Source of the DNA: Pseudomonadales bacterium
GTDB taxonomy: Bacteria; Pseudomonadota; Gammaproteobacteria; Pseudomonadales; Pseudohongiellaceae
NCBI GenBank assembly: GCA_022821865.1
Contig: JAJECW010000008.1
Location: 62,001-126,000, forward strand
DNA: 64,000 nt
Direction of reading: 5' to 3'
Both the position numbers and the translations under genes were made by a program. Within the stretch, counting starts at the first letter, position 1, and every line of letters starts with the position of its first letter. The notes beneath the pieces are model-generated. The model was not told the DNA's origin and did not search any database. It saw only the letters and a program-made list of their open reading frames with translations. Below, in pieces: positions 44,894 through 57,580 of this stretch.

Positions 44894-44902
44894 TTATCCA
44901 CA
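44894..44902 (+). promoter_or_regulatory. DnaA box TTATCCACA
   Basis: An exact match to the DnaA-binding consensus, 214 bases upstream of the dnaA start codon. Confidence 0.8.
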
Positions 44903-44926
44903 GCTAATTCCGCGGCGGCCCCCGGC

Positions 44927-44935
44927 TGTGGAAAA
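44927..44935 (-). promoter_or_regulatory. Inverted DnaA box (TTTTCCACA)
   Basis: TGTGGAAAA is the reverse complement of TTTTCCACA, one base from consensus. It is followed directly by the A/T run at 44931-44942, a plausible unwinding spot. Confidence 0.65.
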
Positions 44936-45115
44936 ATTTTTTACGGCGGTTTCTTTGCACCGCTTGCCAGATTGCTTTTCTAACACGCTGAATCCATGGA
45001 AAAAACGCCTTCTTCCACCTATCGGGGAGAAAGTCTTGCGCGATTTGGAAAGGCCGCAGTCTTGCCGCTATCATGCCGGAAAACTACCCGGCCACCACAC
45101 TGCGGAACCAATCCC

Positions 45116-46588
45116 GTGACAAGCTCAAATTGGCAAAAATGCGTACAAGCGCTACAGGGAGAGATTTCGCAAGGACAGTTCAATACCTGGATTCGACCGC
45201 TTAGCGCCGAACTTGGACCCGACGGCAAGTTGCTCTGGGTCAAGGCTCCCAACCGGTTCATACTTGACTGGGTCAGTTCAAGGTTCATGAAACGGATTCG
45301 GGAACTCATGCTGGAAATCGAACCCGGCCTGGAAGATGTTGCGCTGGAAGTCGAGCCAGCCCGAAAAACCGCCGGCTTCGCGGATGCCCCGAATGGCGGC
45401 GGGCAGTCGCTGCGGCAAGCGGAACCGAAGCAGCGGCGGAAACCGCATGCAGGCAATGGCGGCGCGCCGGCTTCCTGGTTGCGGCCATATGATTCCCACA
45501 AGGAATCCGGGCAACATCCATCCAGAGCGGCGGCGGAGAACAGCGTTGCCGGGCGTAAGCTGCGTCTAGAGGGGGAGGTCAACAGCTACTGTACCTTCTC
45601 CAACTTCGTGGTGGGCAAGTCCAACCAGTTTGCCCAGGCTGCGGCCATGCAGGTGGCGGAAAACCCGGGGCGAACCTACAACCCCCTGTTCATCTATGGC
45701 GGCGTTGGCCTTGGCAAGACCCACCTGATGCATGCCGTGGGTAATCACATTCTTGCCCGCAATCCCGATGCCGCGGTCAAGTTCGTCGATTGCGAGAGTT
45801 TCGTGAACACCATGATCCAGGCGCTGCGCTTCAATGCCATGGATGAATTCAAGCGCTACTACCGCTCGGTGGATGCGCTGTTGCTCGACGATGTGCATTT
45901 TCTTGCGCGCAAGGAACGCTCCCAGGAAGAATTCTTCCACACTTTCAATACCCTGCTTGATGGTGGGCAGCAAATTGTGCTGACCTGCGACCGCTACTAC
46001 AAGGCCATTGAAGGGATAGAGCCGCGGCTGAAATCGCGCTTTGGCTGGGGACTTTCGGTAGCGGTGGAGCCGCCGGAACTCGAAACCCGGGTCGCGATTC
46101 TCATGAGCAAGGCGGGGGAGATCGGTCTCAAGCTGCCCCAGGACGCTGCGGTTTTCATCGCCCAGAAGGTTTGCGGCAGCGGCCGCGAACTCGAAGGCGT
46201 CATCAAGAAAGTCAATGCCTGCGCCCAATTCAAGGGACGCGAAGTGGATACCGACCTGGTGAGGGATGCGCTTTGGGATCTGTTTGCCCAGCAGGACAAA
46301 CTCATCAGTATAGACAACATTCAGCGCACGGTATCCCAGTACTACAAGATCAATATGCGCGACATGCTGTCTCGAAGGCGGAATCGCTCCATTGCCCGAC
46401 CGCGCCAGGTGGCCATGACCCTGGCCCGGGAATTGACCAGCCACAGCCTGCCGGAAATCGGCGAGGCATTCGGCGGCAAGGATCATTCCACCGTGGTGCA
46501 CGCCTGCCAGCGGGTTTCGGAATTGCGGCGCAATTCAAAGAGCATGGAAGATGATTATAATAATCTGTTGCGGGCGCTAACCAACTGA
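45116..46588 (+). CDS. dnaA: Chromosomal replication initiator DnaA
   Basis: DnaA binds its boxes at oriC and opens the origin. The 490-residue protein begins SSNWQKCVQALQGEISQGQFNTWIRPL (domain I), followed by a variable basic linker (about 85-150). The AAA+ domain has NPLFIYGGVGLGKTHLMHAVG (Walker A) and DALLLDDVHFL (Walker B). Domain IV has SRRRNRSIARPRQVAMTLAREL and the DnaA signature GGKDHSTVVHACQRV. I choose the GTG at 45116, matching the usual start of domain I; the open frame extends 40 codons upstream to ATG 44996 with unlikely sequence. dnaN follows after 18 bases. Confidence 0.96.
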   Translation: MTSSNWQKCVQALQGEISQGQFNTWIRPLSAELGPDGKLLWVKAPNRFILDWVSSRFMKRIRELMLEIEPGLEDVALEVEPARKTAGFADAPNGGGQSLRQAEPKQRRKPHAGNGGAPASWLRPYDSHKESGQHPSRAAAENSVAGRKLRLEGEVNSYCTFSNFVVGKSNQFAQAAAMQVAENPGRTYNPLFIYGGVGLGKTHLMHAVGNHILARNPDAAVKFVDCESFVNTMIQALRFNAMDEFKRYYRSVDALLLDDVHFLARKERSQEEFFHTFNTLLDGGQQIVLTCDRYYKAIEGIEPRLKSRFGWGLSVAVEPPELETRVAILMSKAGEIGLKLPQDAAVFIAQKVCGSGRELEGVIKKVNACAQFKGREVDTDLVRDALWDLFAQQDKLISIDNIQRTVSQYYKINMRDMLSRRRNRSIARPRQVAMTLARELTSHSLPEIGEAFGGKDHSTVVHACQRVSELRRNSKSMEDDYNNLLRALTN

Positions 46589-46606
46589 ACCCGGGGAATA
46601 CACATC

Positions 46607-47710
46607 ATGCAATTCCAGATCGCGCGGGATGCGCTGCTCAGGCCGCTGCAACTCGTCAGCGGAATCGTCGAGCGGCGCAGTACGCTTCCAGTATTGTCCA
46701 ATCTGCTGCTTGAGCTGAAAGGCGACCAGTTGACGCTGACGAGCAGCAATCAGGAGTTGGAACTGTCGTCCAGAGTGACGGTTTCCGACTCTGCCACAGA
46801 CGGCAAGATCACGGCGCCTGCCCGCAAGTTATCGGATATTTGTCGCGCTTTGCCCGAAGATGCGGAAATTCTGCTGGCGATGGACGGCCCCCGGCTGCAG
46901 GTAAAGTCCGGCCGCAGCAGTTTCACCCTTGCTACCCTGCCCGCCGAGGATTTCCCGAAGCTCGCCAATGAAATCGACGCCATTGCCCTCACCGTCAATC
47001 AGGGCGAACTTGCCGGTTTGCTGGCAAGCACGAGTTTTGCCATGGCCGCCAAGGACTTCCGACCCTATCTCAATGGCATGTTGTTTGAGGTGGATGGGGA
47101 AAGCCTGCGCGCCGTTGCCACCGATGGCCACCGGCTGGCGCTGCATACGCTCAAGGTCCCAAGCAATGCCAAGGAAAAGCAGCGCATGATCCTGCCGCGA
47201 AGAAGCGCGCTCGAATTGGCGCGGCTGCTGCAGGAAGGAGACGATCCGGTAACGCTTTCCGGCGGCGCCAACCATTTCCGCGCCCAGATGTCGGATTGCA
47301 CGCTCGTTTCCCAATTGGTCAACAGCCGCTACGCCGATTACGAGCGGGTCATACCCCGCAATGGCGCCAATTCCTTTGTGGGCAACTGCGCCGAATTGCG
47401 TCACGCCTGCCAGCGGGCCTCCATTCTGTTCAGCGAAAAGTACCAGATTGCCAGTTTCCAGCTTGGCAATAGCGAGTTCAAGGTAGTGGCGAGGAACCCG
47501 GAGCAGGAATTTTCTGAAGAATCGGTTTCTGTGGAATACCAGGGAGATCCCATCGAGATCGGCTTCAATGTCGGCTATTTGGTCGATGTTTTTGCCGCGA
47601 TCACCTCTGGGAAGGTGAAAATGGAATTGTCCGATGCCAATAGCGCCGTACTCATCGAGCCGGTGGAAAACTATGGCGCGTCTTTTGTCGTCAGCCCTTC
47701 CCGCTTGTAG
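46607..47710 (+). CDS. dnaN: DNA polymerase III beta sliding clamp
   Basis: The 367-residue beta clamp holds polymerase III on DNA. It begins MQFQIARDALLRPLQLVSGIVERRSTLPVLSNLLLE and shows the family motifs LPAEDFPKL, YLNGMLFE, VATDGHRLALH and the C-terminal YGASFVVSPSRL, where E. coli has YVVMPMRL. It lies between dnaA and recF in the standard order. CCCGGGGAATACACATC precedes the ATG. Confidence 0.97.
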   Translation: MQFQIARDALLRPLQLVSGIVERRSTLPVLSNLLLELKGDQLTLTSSNQELELSSRVTVSDSATDGKITAPARKLSDICRALPEDAEILLAMDGPRLQVKSGRSSFTLATLPAEDFPKLANEIDAIALTVNQGELAGLLASTSFAMAAKDFRPYLNGMLFEVDGESLRAVATDGHRLALHTLKVPSNAKEKQRMILPRRSALELARLLQEGDDPVTLSGGANHFRAQMSDCTLVSQLVNSRYADYERVIPRNGANSFVGNCAELRHACQRASILFSEKYQIASFQLGNSEFKVVARNPEQEFSEESVSVEYQGDPIEIGFNVGYLVDVFAAITSGKVKMELSDANSAVLIEPVENYGASFVVSPSRL

Positions 47711-47725
47711 GGTTAGCGGTTGCTG

Positions 47726-51296
<3,571 letters not shown>

Positions 51297-51326
51297 GAGT
51301 TCGCCGGGTTTTCTCTTCCCGGGCCT

Positions 51327-51893
51327 TCAATCAGCCGACTCGCGCAGCAAGACAGTGGCTGCCCTGGCCAAGTCATCGAACACGAGTACTTTGCCCAAGG
51401 CATTGTTTTTTATCAGATTTTCTGTCTGCAAGCCATTGCCGGTGCGTACCAGCACCGGCTGGCAGCCATGGCTGCGACCCGCTTGCAAATCGCGCAGGCT
51501 GTCGCCGATGAACCAGCAGCCGCGCAAGCTGCATTGGAGGCGGGATTCGATCTGTCGGAGCAGGCCCGTGGCGGGCTTGCGGCAGTTGCAGCCCGCATCC
51601 GGCCCGTGCGGGCAGAAAAATATACCGTCCACCCTGCCGCCATGCCGCTCCACAAGCCCGGTGAATCTGGCGTGAATCGCGTCCAGCGCCGCCTCATCAA
51701 ACAGCCCCCGGGCAATCCCCGACTGATTGGTTGCGAGTACTACCCGCAGGCCGGCCCGGCTCAATCTGGCAATGGCGGAAATACTGCCGGGCAGGGGCTG
51801 CCATTCATCGGGAGACTTTATGTACGCAGCCGAATCCCGGTTGATGACGCCGTCCCGGTCGAGCACAACGACTTTGGCGGGATTTCGGTTCAA
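51327..51893 (-). CDS. gmhB: D-glycero-beta-D-manno-heptose 1,7-bisphosphate 7-phosphatase
   Basis: GmhB removes the 7-phosphate during ADP-heptose synthesis for the lipopolysaccharide core. The 188-residue HAD enzyme has VVVLDRDGVINRDS (motif I), VVLATNQSGIARG (motif II), GIFFCPHGPDAGCNCRKPATG, which carries the Cys/His zinc loop of GmhB, and CWFIGDSLRDLQAG (motif III/IV). The start is taken as TTG 51893, overlapping the glyS stop as TTGA; upstream in-frame residues are not GmhB-like. It is the last gene of glyQ-glyS-gmhB and converges on gyrB. Confidence 0.9.
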   Translation of the reverse strand: MNRNPAKVVVLDRDGVINRDSAAYIKSPDEWQPLPGSISAIARLSRAGLRVVLATNQSGIARGLFDEAALDAIHARFTGLVERHGGRVDGIFFCPHGPDAGCNCRKPATGLLRQIESRLQCSLRGCWFIGDSLRDLQAGRSHGCQPVLVRTGNGLQTENLIKNNALGKVLVFDDLARAATVLLRESAD

Positions 51894-53983
51894 AGCAGGG
51901 AAATATCGGCAGCCTGCAGGAAGAGTCCGCGCAACTCCCGCAGGATACGCAGCCGATTGGCTCGCAGCGGCGCATCGTCCACCATGACCATGACCTCGTC
52001 GAAAAAGCAATCCACATCGTCCCGCAGGCCGGCAAGCCGGGTCAGCGCTTTGTGGTAGTCACCCGCGGCAAACCAGGGCTGTACTTCCTTCCGGGCCTTG
52101 CGAATCCTTTCCAGCAGCGCTTTCTCGGCCTCCTCGCCAAGCAATGAATCATCAATCTCTCCGCCCGCCGCCGCCTTGCCGCTTTTATTGAGCAGGTTCG
52201 ATACCCGCTTGTTGGCTGCCGCCAGGGCTGCCGCTTCCGGTCGCCCGGCAAAATCGGCAACGGCCTGCACGCGCTGGTGGAAATCCAGCGGACTTGCCGG
52301 CTGCACCGCCCGTACGCTGAGGTAGACTGCCGCGGCAATGCCCATGTCGCCGTACCAGGCGCGCAACCGGTCCAGAATGAAATCAAGGAGCCCGGCGGCG
52401 CAGTTCCCATCCGGGTCGAGTTCCGCGAAGCCCTCAAGGGCGGCGTCGATGGCTGCCGGCAAGTCGAGTTCCAGCCTGCCTTCGATGAGTATTCGCAATA
52501 TCCCGATGGCGGCCCGCCGCAGGGCGAAGGGATCCTTCGAACCCGTCGGCGGCTGGCCGATGGCGAACAGGCCCGCCAGGGTATCCAGCTTTTCCGCCAG
52601 GGCCAGGGTCTGGCCGGCGGGTGTTTCGGGCAGCCGGTCGCTGGTATGCCGCGGCAGATACTGCTCGAAGATCGCCGTCGCAACGGCTTCGGTTTCGCCG
52701 TCGTTGCGGGCGTAACAGGCGCCCATCAATCCCTGCAATTCAGCGAACTCGCCCACCATATCGCTGGGCAGATCGCACTTGCCGAGCTGGGCCGCCCTTT
52801 GGCAGTCCCCGGCCTCAAAACCAAGCCGGTCCGCGAGCAGCCCCGCCAGCCGGGACACCCGGCGCGATTTCGCCCCCACCGAACCCAACCTGTCCTGGAA
52901 AACGATCTTGTCGAGTTCCGGCAGCCGTGATTCAAGACTGCGGGATTTGTCAGATTCGAAGAAAAACCTGGCGTCCGCCAGCCGTGGCCGGATTACCCGT
53001 TCATTTCCCTGTATGACTTTTGCGGGATCCTTGCTGGCAAGGTTGCTGATAGCCACGAAGTACGGGATAATCTGGCCATTGCGATCTTCCAGGCAGAAGC
53101 ATTTCTGGTGGGACTTCAGGGTGAGCGCCAGGGCTTCGTCGGGCAATTCGAGAAACTCGCGGTCAAACTCGCCGGTCAGGGCCACGGGGTACTCCACCAG
53201 ACTGCTTGTTTCATCAAGCAGTTCTTCATCCATGGCCACCCTGGCGTTGAGCCTTGCGGCCTCGGCGTGCACCAGTTCCCGGATCTGTTTCCGGCGTCGG
53301 GCGAAATCGGCGATCACCCGGCCCGGATTTTCCAGCAATGCCGCATACTCCCGGGGCGCTCCCAAAATGATCGGCTGGGGGTGATGAAATCGATGGCCAA
53401 AGGTCACATTGCCAGCGGTCTCCCCGAGAATCTTGCCGGGTACAGTTTCCTCGCCAAACAGCATCACCAGCCAATGCACCGGGCGGATGAATTCTGTCCG
53501 GGAAGCTCCCCAGCGCATGCGCCGGGGAATCGGCAGGGCCGCCAGCGCGGCGCTGGCCAGCTCCGGCAGCAAATCCATGGCGGCTTTGCCAGACTCAAGC
53601 CGGCGAAAACAAAGCTTCTCCACGCCCTGCCGCGCGGAGCGGTCCAATTCGTCCACCGAAACGCCGCAAGAGCGGGCGAAGCCCAATGCCGCCGCAGTGG
53701 GTGCGCCATCACTGTCGAATGCCGCGGCAATGGCAGGCCCAAAGCGCTCGCTGCGCCGGTCCGGCTGTTTTTCCGCCAACGCTTCCACCAGAATCGCGAG
53801 CCGGCGCGGCGCGGCATAGCGATGGATGGCGCCATGGTCAAGGCCGGCAGTTTCCAGACCCTTGCGAAATTCGTCTTCCAGCGCCCGGGAAAGGCCCTTG
53901 AGCGCCTTGGGCGGCAACTCCTCAACGCCGATTTCAAACAGGAAATCCCGACTTGGGATCTGGGGGGGATCAGGCGTAGTCAA
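51890..53983 (-). CDS. glyS: Glycyl-tRNA synthetase beta subunit
   Basis: GlyS is the tRNA-recognising subunit of the heterotetrameric glycyl-tRNA synthetase. The 697-residue protein starts with the family motif [19 protein letters not shown] and contains [34 protein letters not shown] and the C-terminal helical anticodon-binding region with [11 protein letters not shown] start at TTG 53983, which has a strong GGAAGAG seven bases upstream and overlaps the glyQ stop by 14 bases. The start encodes [18 protein letters not shown]; the open frame upstream runs into glyQ. Confidence 0.95.
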   Translation of the reverse strand: MTTPDPPQIPSRDFLFEIGVEELPPKALKGLSRALEDEFRKGLETAGLDHGAIHRYAAPRRLAILVEALAEKQPDRRSERFGPAIAAAFDSDGAPTAAALGFARSCGVSVDELDRSARQGVEKLCFRRLESGKAAMDLLPELASAALAALPIPRRMRWGASRTEFIRPVHWLVMLFGEETVPGKILGETAGNVTFGHRFHHPQPIILGAPREYAALLENPGRVIADFARRRKQIRELVHAEAARLNARVAMDEELLDETSSLVEYPVALTGEFDREFLELPDEALALTLKSHQKCFCLEDRNGQIIPYFVAISNLASKDPAKVIQGNERVIRPRLADARFFFESDKSRSLESRLPELDKIVFQDRLGSVGAKSRRVSRLAGLLADRLGFEAGDCQRAAQLGKCDLPSDMVGEFAELQGLMGACYARNDGETEAVATAIFEQYLPRHTSDRLPETPAGQTLALAEKLDTLAGLFAIGQPPTGSKDPFALRRAAIGILRILIEGRLELDLPAAIDAALEGFAELDPDGNCAAGLLDFILDRLRAWYGDMGIAAAVYLSVRAVQPASPLDFHQRVQAVADFAGRPEAAALAAANKRVSNLLNKSGKAAAGGEIDDSLLGEEAEKALLERIRKARKEVQPWFAAGDYHKALTRLAGLRDDVDCFFDEVMVMVDDAPLRANRLRILRELRGLFLQAADISLL

Positions 53984-54893
53984 GGCGCAACTCTTCCGGA
54001 GCCAGGGGGAAGCCAAGCTTGCGCCGGCTTTCGAGATAGGCTTCGGCCACCGCCCTGGCCATGGCGCGCACCCGCAGGATAAAGCGTTGCCGTTCGGTTA
54101 CCGATATCGCCTTGCGGGCGTCCAGCAGATTGAAATAATGCGAGGCCTTGAGCACCTGCTCGTAGGCCGGCAACGGGAGATTCCCGCCCAGCAGGGTCTG
54201 GCACATGGCCTCGCAATCATCAAAATAGGCGAACAGCTTGCCGGTATCGGCTATTTCAAAATTGAAGGCGGACATTTCCACTTCGTTTTGCCGGAACACA
54301 TCGCCGTAGCTTACCGGGCCTCCGGGGCCATCGCGCCAGACGATGTCGTAGACGCTCTCCACCTGTTGCAGGTACATGGCGATACGTTCGATGCCATAGG
54401 TGATTTCCCCGCTCACCGGATGACATTCGAGCCCGCCCACCTGCTGAAAATAGGTGAACTGGGTGATTTCCATGCCGTCGAGCCAGACTTCCCAGCCAAG
54501 ACCCCAGGCGCCGAGAGTGGGCGATTCCCAGTTGTCTTCCACAAAGCGCACATCGTGAACCGCCATGTCGATACCGAGATGGGCGAGAGAGTCCAGGTAT
54601 TGCTGCTGGATTTCGCCGGGTGAGGGCTTGAGAATGACCTGGTACTGGTAATAGTGCTGCAGACGGTTGGGATTTTCGCCGTAGCGGCCGTCGCCCGGGC
54701 GCCGGCTTGGCTGGACATAGGCGCAATTCCAGCTTTCCGGGCCGATGGCGCGGAGAAAGGTAGCCGGATGAAAGGTTCCCGCGCCGACTTCCATATCCAG
54801 GGGCTGCAACACCAGACAGCCCTTGTCGGCCCAGAATTGCTGCAACGCCAGGATAAGACCCTGGAAGGTTTTCGGATCGGCGCCGGCACTCAC
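53970..54893 (-). CDS. glyQ: Glycyl-tRNA synthetase alpha subunit
   Basis: GlyQ is the catalytic subunit that activates glycine. The 307-residue protein has [77 protein letters not shown] and [19 protein letters not shown], all canonical. The start is GTG 54893. It heads glyQ-glyS-gmhB and is divergent from the LpxL-type gene. A perfect DnaA box lies in the shared upstream gap. Confidence 0.96.
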   Translation of the reverse strand: MSAGADPKTFQGLILALQQFWADKGCLVLQPLDMEVGAGTFHPATFLRAIGPESWNCAYVQPSRRPGDGRYGENPNRLQHYYQYQVILKPSPGEIQQQYLDSLAHLGIDMAVHDVRFVEDNWESPTLGAWGLGWEVWLDGMEITQFTYFQQVGGLECHPVSGEITYGIERIAMYLQQVESVYDIVWRDGPGGPVSYGDVFRQNEVEMSAFNFEIADTGKLFAYFDDCEAMCQTLLGGNLPLPAYEQVLKASHYFNLLDARKAISVTERQRFILRVRAMARAVAEAYLESRRKLGFPLAPEELRLDYA

Positions 54894-54950
54894 GTCAGGA
54901 CTGGAGGGAAGCTACAAGAAAGGCCGCGATTATCCTAGAATTCCCCTGTG

Positions 54951-54959
54951 TTATCCACA
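54951..54959 (+). promoter_or_regulatory. DnaA box TTATCCACA between glyQ and the acyltransferase gene
   Basis: An exact consensus DnaA box, 58 bases upstream of glyQ and 20 bases before the proposed acyltransferase start. It could let DnaA affect either promoter, or be chance. Confidence 0.5.
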
Positions 54960-54978
54960 GTGTTCCCGAGGCAGGCAA

Positions 54979-55878
54979 CTGATCAAACTACTCCTTTTCC
55001 GGCTGTTTCTGGCCATTGGCGCCCGTCTCTCCCTGCCCTTGCTGCAAGCCGCGGCCCGCTGCCTCGGCAGCCTGCTGCTGCGAATTCGGGGCCGCGCCGC
55101 CGAAACCACTTTGCGCAATCTGCGAGCCTGCTTTCCGGAACGCGACGAGGCTGCGGTTCGCGAGCTTGCCAGGGCGAGCCTGCAACATTCGCTCTGCGCC
55201 CTGTTCGAGATGGGCCGCGCCTGGCGCTGGCCCCTGCCGGCGTTGCAAAGGCTATTGCGGGAGTCGGCGGAAGTTGCCGAGTTTCGCCGCGCCGCGCAAT
55301 CGGGTTCCGGGGCGATACTGCTTGCGCCACACCTGGGAAACTGGGAAATCTTCGGCATATCCATGTGTTACGGGCTGCCGTCGAGTTTCCTGTATGCCCC
55401 GTCCAAGTCCGCCGCCTTCGATGACTTGCTGCGGGCAAGCCGGGAAAGGGGCGGCCTGCGCATGGCGGCGGCGGGCAAGGCCGGCGTGGCGAAACTGCGG
55501 CGAGCCTTGGGCAATGGGGAAGTCATCGGCATTCTGCCCGATCAGGTTCCCGCCGACGGCAGCGGCGAATTCACGCCATTCTTTGGCGAGCCCGCCTATA
55601 CCATGACCCTGGCGGCCCGGCTTGCCCAGCGCCCCGGGGTGCGGGTGTTCTGCGGCTATGCCGAGCGCTTGCCCCGGGCGGGAGGATTTCGCATCCACAT
55701 GGGCGAACTCGACCTGCGCCGGGAACGATTGTCCGATTCGCTGGCGGCGATGAACCGGGCTGTGGAAGACTTGGTGCGCCAGCATCCCGAACAATACCAG
55801 TGGGAATACAAGCGCTTCCGCCGCCGCCCCGATGGCGCGGAGTTCTATGGGACAGCACATAGTGTGAAAAGGCCCTAA
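54979..55878 (+). CDS. Lipid A biosynthesis acyltransferase (LpxL/HtrB family)
   Basis: The 299-residue product belongs to the late acyltransferases that add secondary acyl chains to lipid A at the inner membrane. It has an N-terminal membrane helix (IKLLLFRLFLAIGARLSLPL), the catalytic motif LLAPHLGNWEIFG (HxxxxE), RGGLRMAAAGKAGVAKLRRAL, VIGILPDQVPADGSGEFTPFFG and the C-terminal QYQWEYKRFRRRP. No ATG, GTG or TTG precedes the domain in a sensible place; CTG 54979, after GAGG at a proper distance, is the best fit. A TTG at 54823 would overlap glyQ. LpxL versus LpxM substrate choice is open. Confidence 0.88.
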   Translation: MIKLLLFRLFLAIGARLSLPLLQAAARCLGSLLLRIRGRAAETTLRNLRACFPERDEAAVRELARASLQHSLCALFEMGRAWRWPLPALQRLLRESAEVAEFRRAAQSGSGAILLAPHLGNWEIFGISMCYGLPSSFLYAPSKSAAFDDLLRASRERGGLRMAAAGKAGVAKLRRALGNGEVIGILPDQVPADGSGEFTPFFGEPAYTMTLAARLAQRPGVRVFCGYAERLPRAGGFRIHMGELDLRRERLSDSLAAMNRAVEDLVRQHPEQYQWEYKRFRRRPDGAEFYGTAHSVKRP

Positions 55879-55893
55879 GTCAGAGTTTCGTAA

Positions 55894-55953
55894 GCAAAAG
55901 AAAACCACACTTTTGTTTTGCGATAATGAAAAATTCCAGGGAGGGAATTTTTC
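55894..55953. terminator. Tandem hairpins between convergent genes
   Basis: GCAAAAGAAAA pairs with TTTTGTTTTGC (55894-55921, one mismatch), and GAAAAATTCC pairs perfectly with GGAATTTTTC (55928-55953). A/T-flanked stems between the convergent acyltransferase and trkH genes suit a two-way terminator. Confidence 0.55.
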
Positions 55954-55965
55954 AGAGAATACCCG

Positions 55966-56126
55966 GGAGCCCGCGCCGTAGGAATTCACGGCTGCGAATC
56001 CGCTCCCGTCCACGCCCCCGGCCGCTCGATTTCGTTGCATATCCACCAACATTCGCCTCAATCGACCGGCCGGGGGCGCGACGATAGCGAATTTTCGCTT
56101 TCGCGAATTCCTGCGGCGCAGGCTCC
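55966..56126 (+). repeat. 161-bp palindromic (MITE-like) element, full copy
   Basis: A full copy from GGAGCCCGCGCCGTAGGAA to TTCCTGCGGCGCAGGCTCC, again exactly 161 bases. Its last base is the first base of CTA, the reverse complement of the trkH stop codon, so the insertion ends precisely at that stop. Confidence 0.85.
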
Positions 56127-57574
56127 TAGCGGCGCCAGAACATCGGCGTGAACAATACCAGCAGCGTAAACACTTCCAGCCTGCCGAGGAGCATGGCGAC
56201 ACAGAGTATCCACTTGGCCGTGACGGGCAGGGCGGCATAGCTTGCCGAGACGTCCGCAAGTCCCGGCCCGAGATTGTTGATGCAGGCGCCCACGGCGCTG
56301 AACGCGGTAATGATCTCGACTCCCGAGGCGAGCAGGGCGAGCAGCATCAGCATGAACACCATCACATACACCGCAAAGAAACCCCACACCGATTCGATCA
56401 CCCGGTCAGGCACCCGCTTGCTGCCGAGCTTGATGGGGATGACGGCCTTGGGGTGGATCAGCCGCTGCACCTCGCGAAAGCCCTGCTTGAAGATCAGCAG
56501 GATGCGGATCACCTTGATGCCGCCTCCGGTGGACCCGGCGCAGGCGCCGATAATCGCCGCATACAGCAGCAGATAGGGCAGGAACAGCGGCCAGGCGCTG
56601 AAGTCGGCGGTGACAAAACCCGTGGTGGTGGCGATGGAAACCACCTGGAACAATCCCTTGATGGCGGCTTCGAAGAAACTGTCGTACGTGGCGGTGAGAT
56701 AGAGAATGCCAATGGTGGCGAATGACAGAAAGCCGAGGATGAAGGCGTAAAAGCGGAACTCCGGGTCGGCGAGGTAATGCTTGATGGAACGGCGCTGCCA
56801 GGCGGTGAAATGCAGGGCGAAATTGACGCCGGCGATCACCATGAAGACGATCGCCACCAGATCCACCATCGGGTTGTCAAAATAGCCGATGCTGGCGTCG
56901 TGGGTGGAAAAGCCGCCAATGGCCACTGTGGTAAAGGCGTGGCTGATGGCGTCGAAAGCCTCCATGCCCACGGCCCAATAGGCCAGGGCGCAGGCCAGGG
57001 TCAGGGTCAGGTAGATATACCAGAGCGCCTTGGCGGTTTCGGCAAGCCGCGGCACCAGCTTGTTGTCCTTGAGTGGTCCCGGCGTCTCCGCCTGGTACAA
57101 CTGCATGCCGCCGATGCCGAGCATGGGCAGCAGGGCCATGGCGAGCACGATGATTCCCATGCCGCCCATCCATTGCAGCAATTGCCGATAGAACAGGATC
57201 GATTTGGGCAGTCCGTCCAGGCCGACGATTACCGTGGCGCCGGTGGTCGTCAGGCCCGACAGGGATTCGAACACCGCGTCGGCAAGGCTGAGCTCCAGCG
57301 CCAGCACGAAAGGCAGGCAGCCCGCGAGCCCGAGCACGCTCCAGAACAGCGTCACCACCAGAAAGCCGTCGCGGATCGTCAATTCCTTGCGATTGCGGAC
57401 GGTCAGCCCCCAAAGGCCTGCGCCAAGCAGCAGCAGGCTCAGGAAAGTGGTGAAGAAAACCCCGATCATGCCGTCGCGGTACAGCAGGGACACGAGCATC
57501 GGCGGCAAGGTTCCCAGCAAGCTGAACAGCATCAACAGGATGCCGAGAATCTTGGTGATCATGAAAGGGTGCAT
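56126..57574 (-). CDS. trkH: Potassium uptake protein TrkH
   Basis: TrkH is the ion-conducting membrane subunit of the Trk potassium system. The 482-residue protein has the repeated pore-loop layout of the family: ESLSGLTTTGATVIVGLD (first P-loop), LLQWMGGMGIIVLAMALLPML, AFTTVAIGGFSTHDASIGYF (second), VSIATTTGFVTADFSAWP (third), GSTGGGIKVIRIL, and AVGACINNLGPGLADVSASY (fourth). It starts 6 bases after the trkA stop, and the stop codon touches a 161-bp repeat. Confidence 0.94.
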   Translation of the reverse strand: MHPFMITKILGILLMLFSLLGTLPPMLVSLLYRDGMIGVFFTTFLSLLLLGAGLWGLTVRNRKELTIRDGFLVVTLFWSVLGLAGCLPFVLALELSLADAVFESLSGLTTTGATVIVGLDGLPKSILFYRQLLQWMGGMGIIVLAMALLPMLGIGGMQLYQAETPGPLKDNKLVPRLAETAKALWYIYLTLTLACALAYWAVGMEAFDAISHAFTTVAIGGFSTHDASIGYFDNPMVDLVAIVFMVIAGVNFALHFTAWQRRSIKHYLADPEFRFYAFILGFLSFATIGILYLTATYDSFFEAAIKGLFQVVSIATTTGFVTADFSAWPLFLPYLLLYAAIIGACAGSTGGGIKVIRILLIFKQGFREVQRLIHPKAVIPIKLGSKRVPDRVIESVWGFFAVYVMVFMLMLLALLASGVEIITAFSAVGACINNLGPGLADVSASYAALPVTAKWILCVAMLLGRLEVFTLLVLFTPMFWRR

Positions 57575-57580
57575 GATGCC

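Larger units (their letters stand above)
44765..45115. other. Probable replication origin (oriC) upstream of dnaA
   Basis: These 351 bases lie between the RHH gene and dnaA. They contain a perfect DnaA box TTATCCACA (44894-44902) and, 24 bases later, an inverted near-box TGTGGAAAA (44927-44935), running into the AT-rich run GAAAAATTTTTTACGG. One GTCATTCTGCGCG repeat unit lies at 44807-44844. In related bacteria oriC is in the rpmH-dnaA gap; the rpmH side here (33745-33971) has no DnaA box that I can find. Only two boxes is few for a full oriC, so this could also be just the autoregulated dnaA promoter. Confidence 0.6.

Noticed and set aside
51297..51326. Possible terminator between gyrB and gmhB
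   Set aside because: GCCGGG and CCCGGGC can pair, but the stem is short and there is no T-run, so I do not list it.
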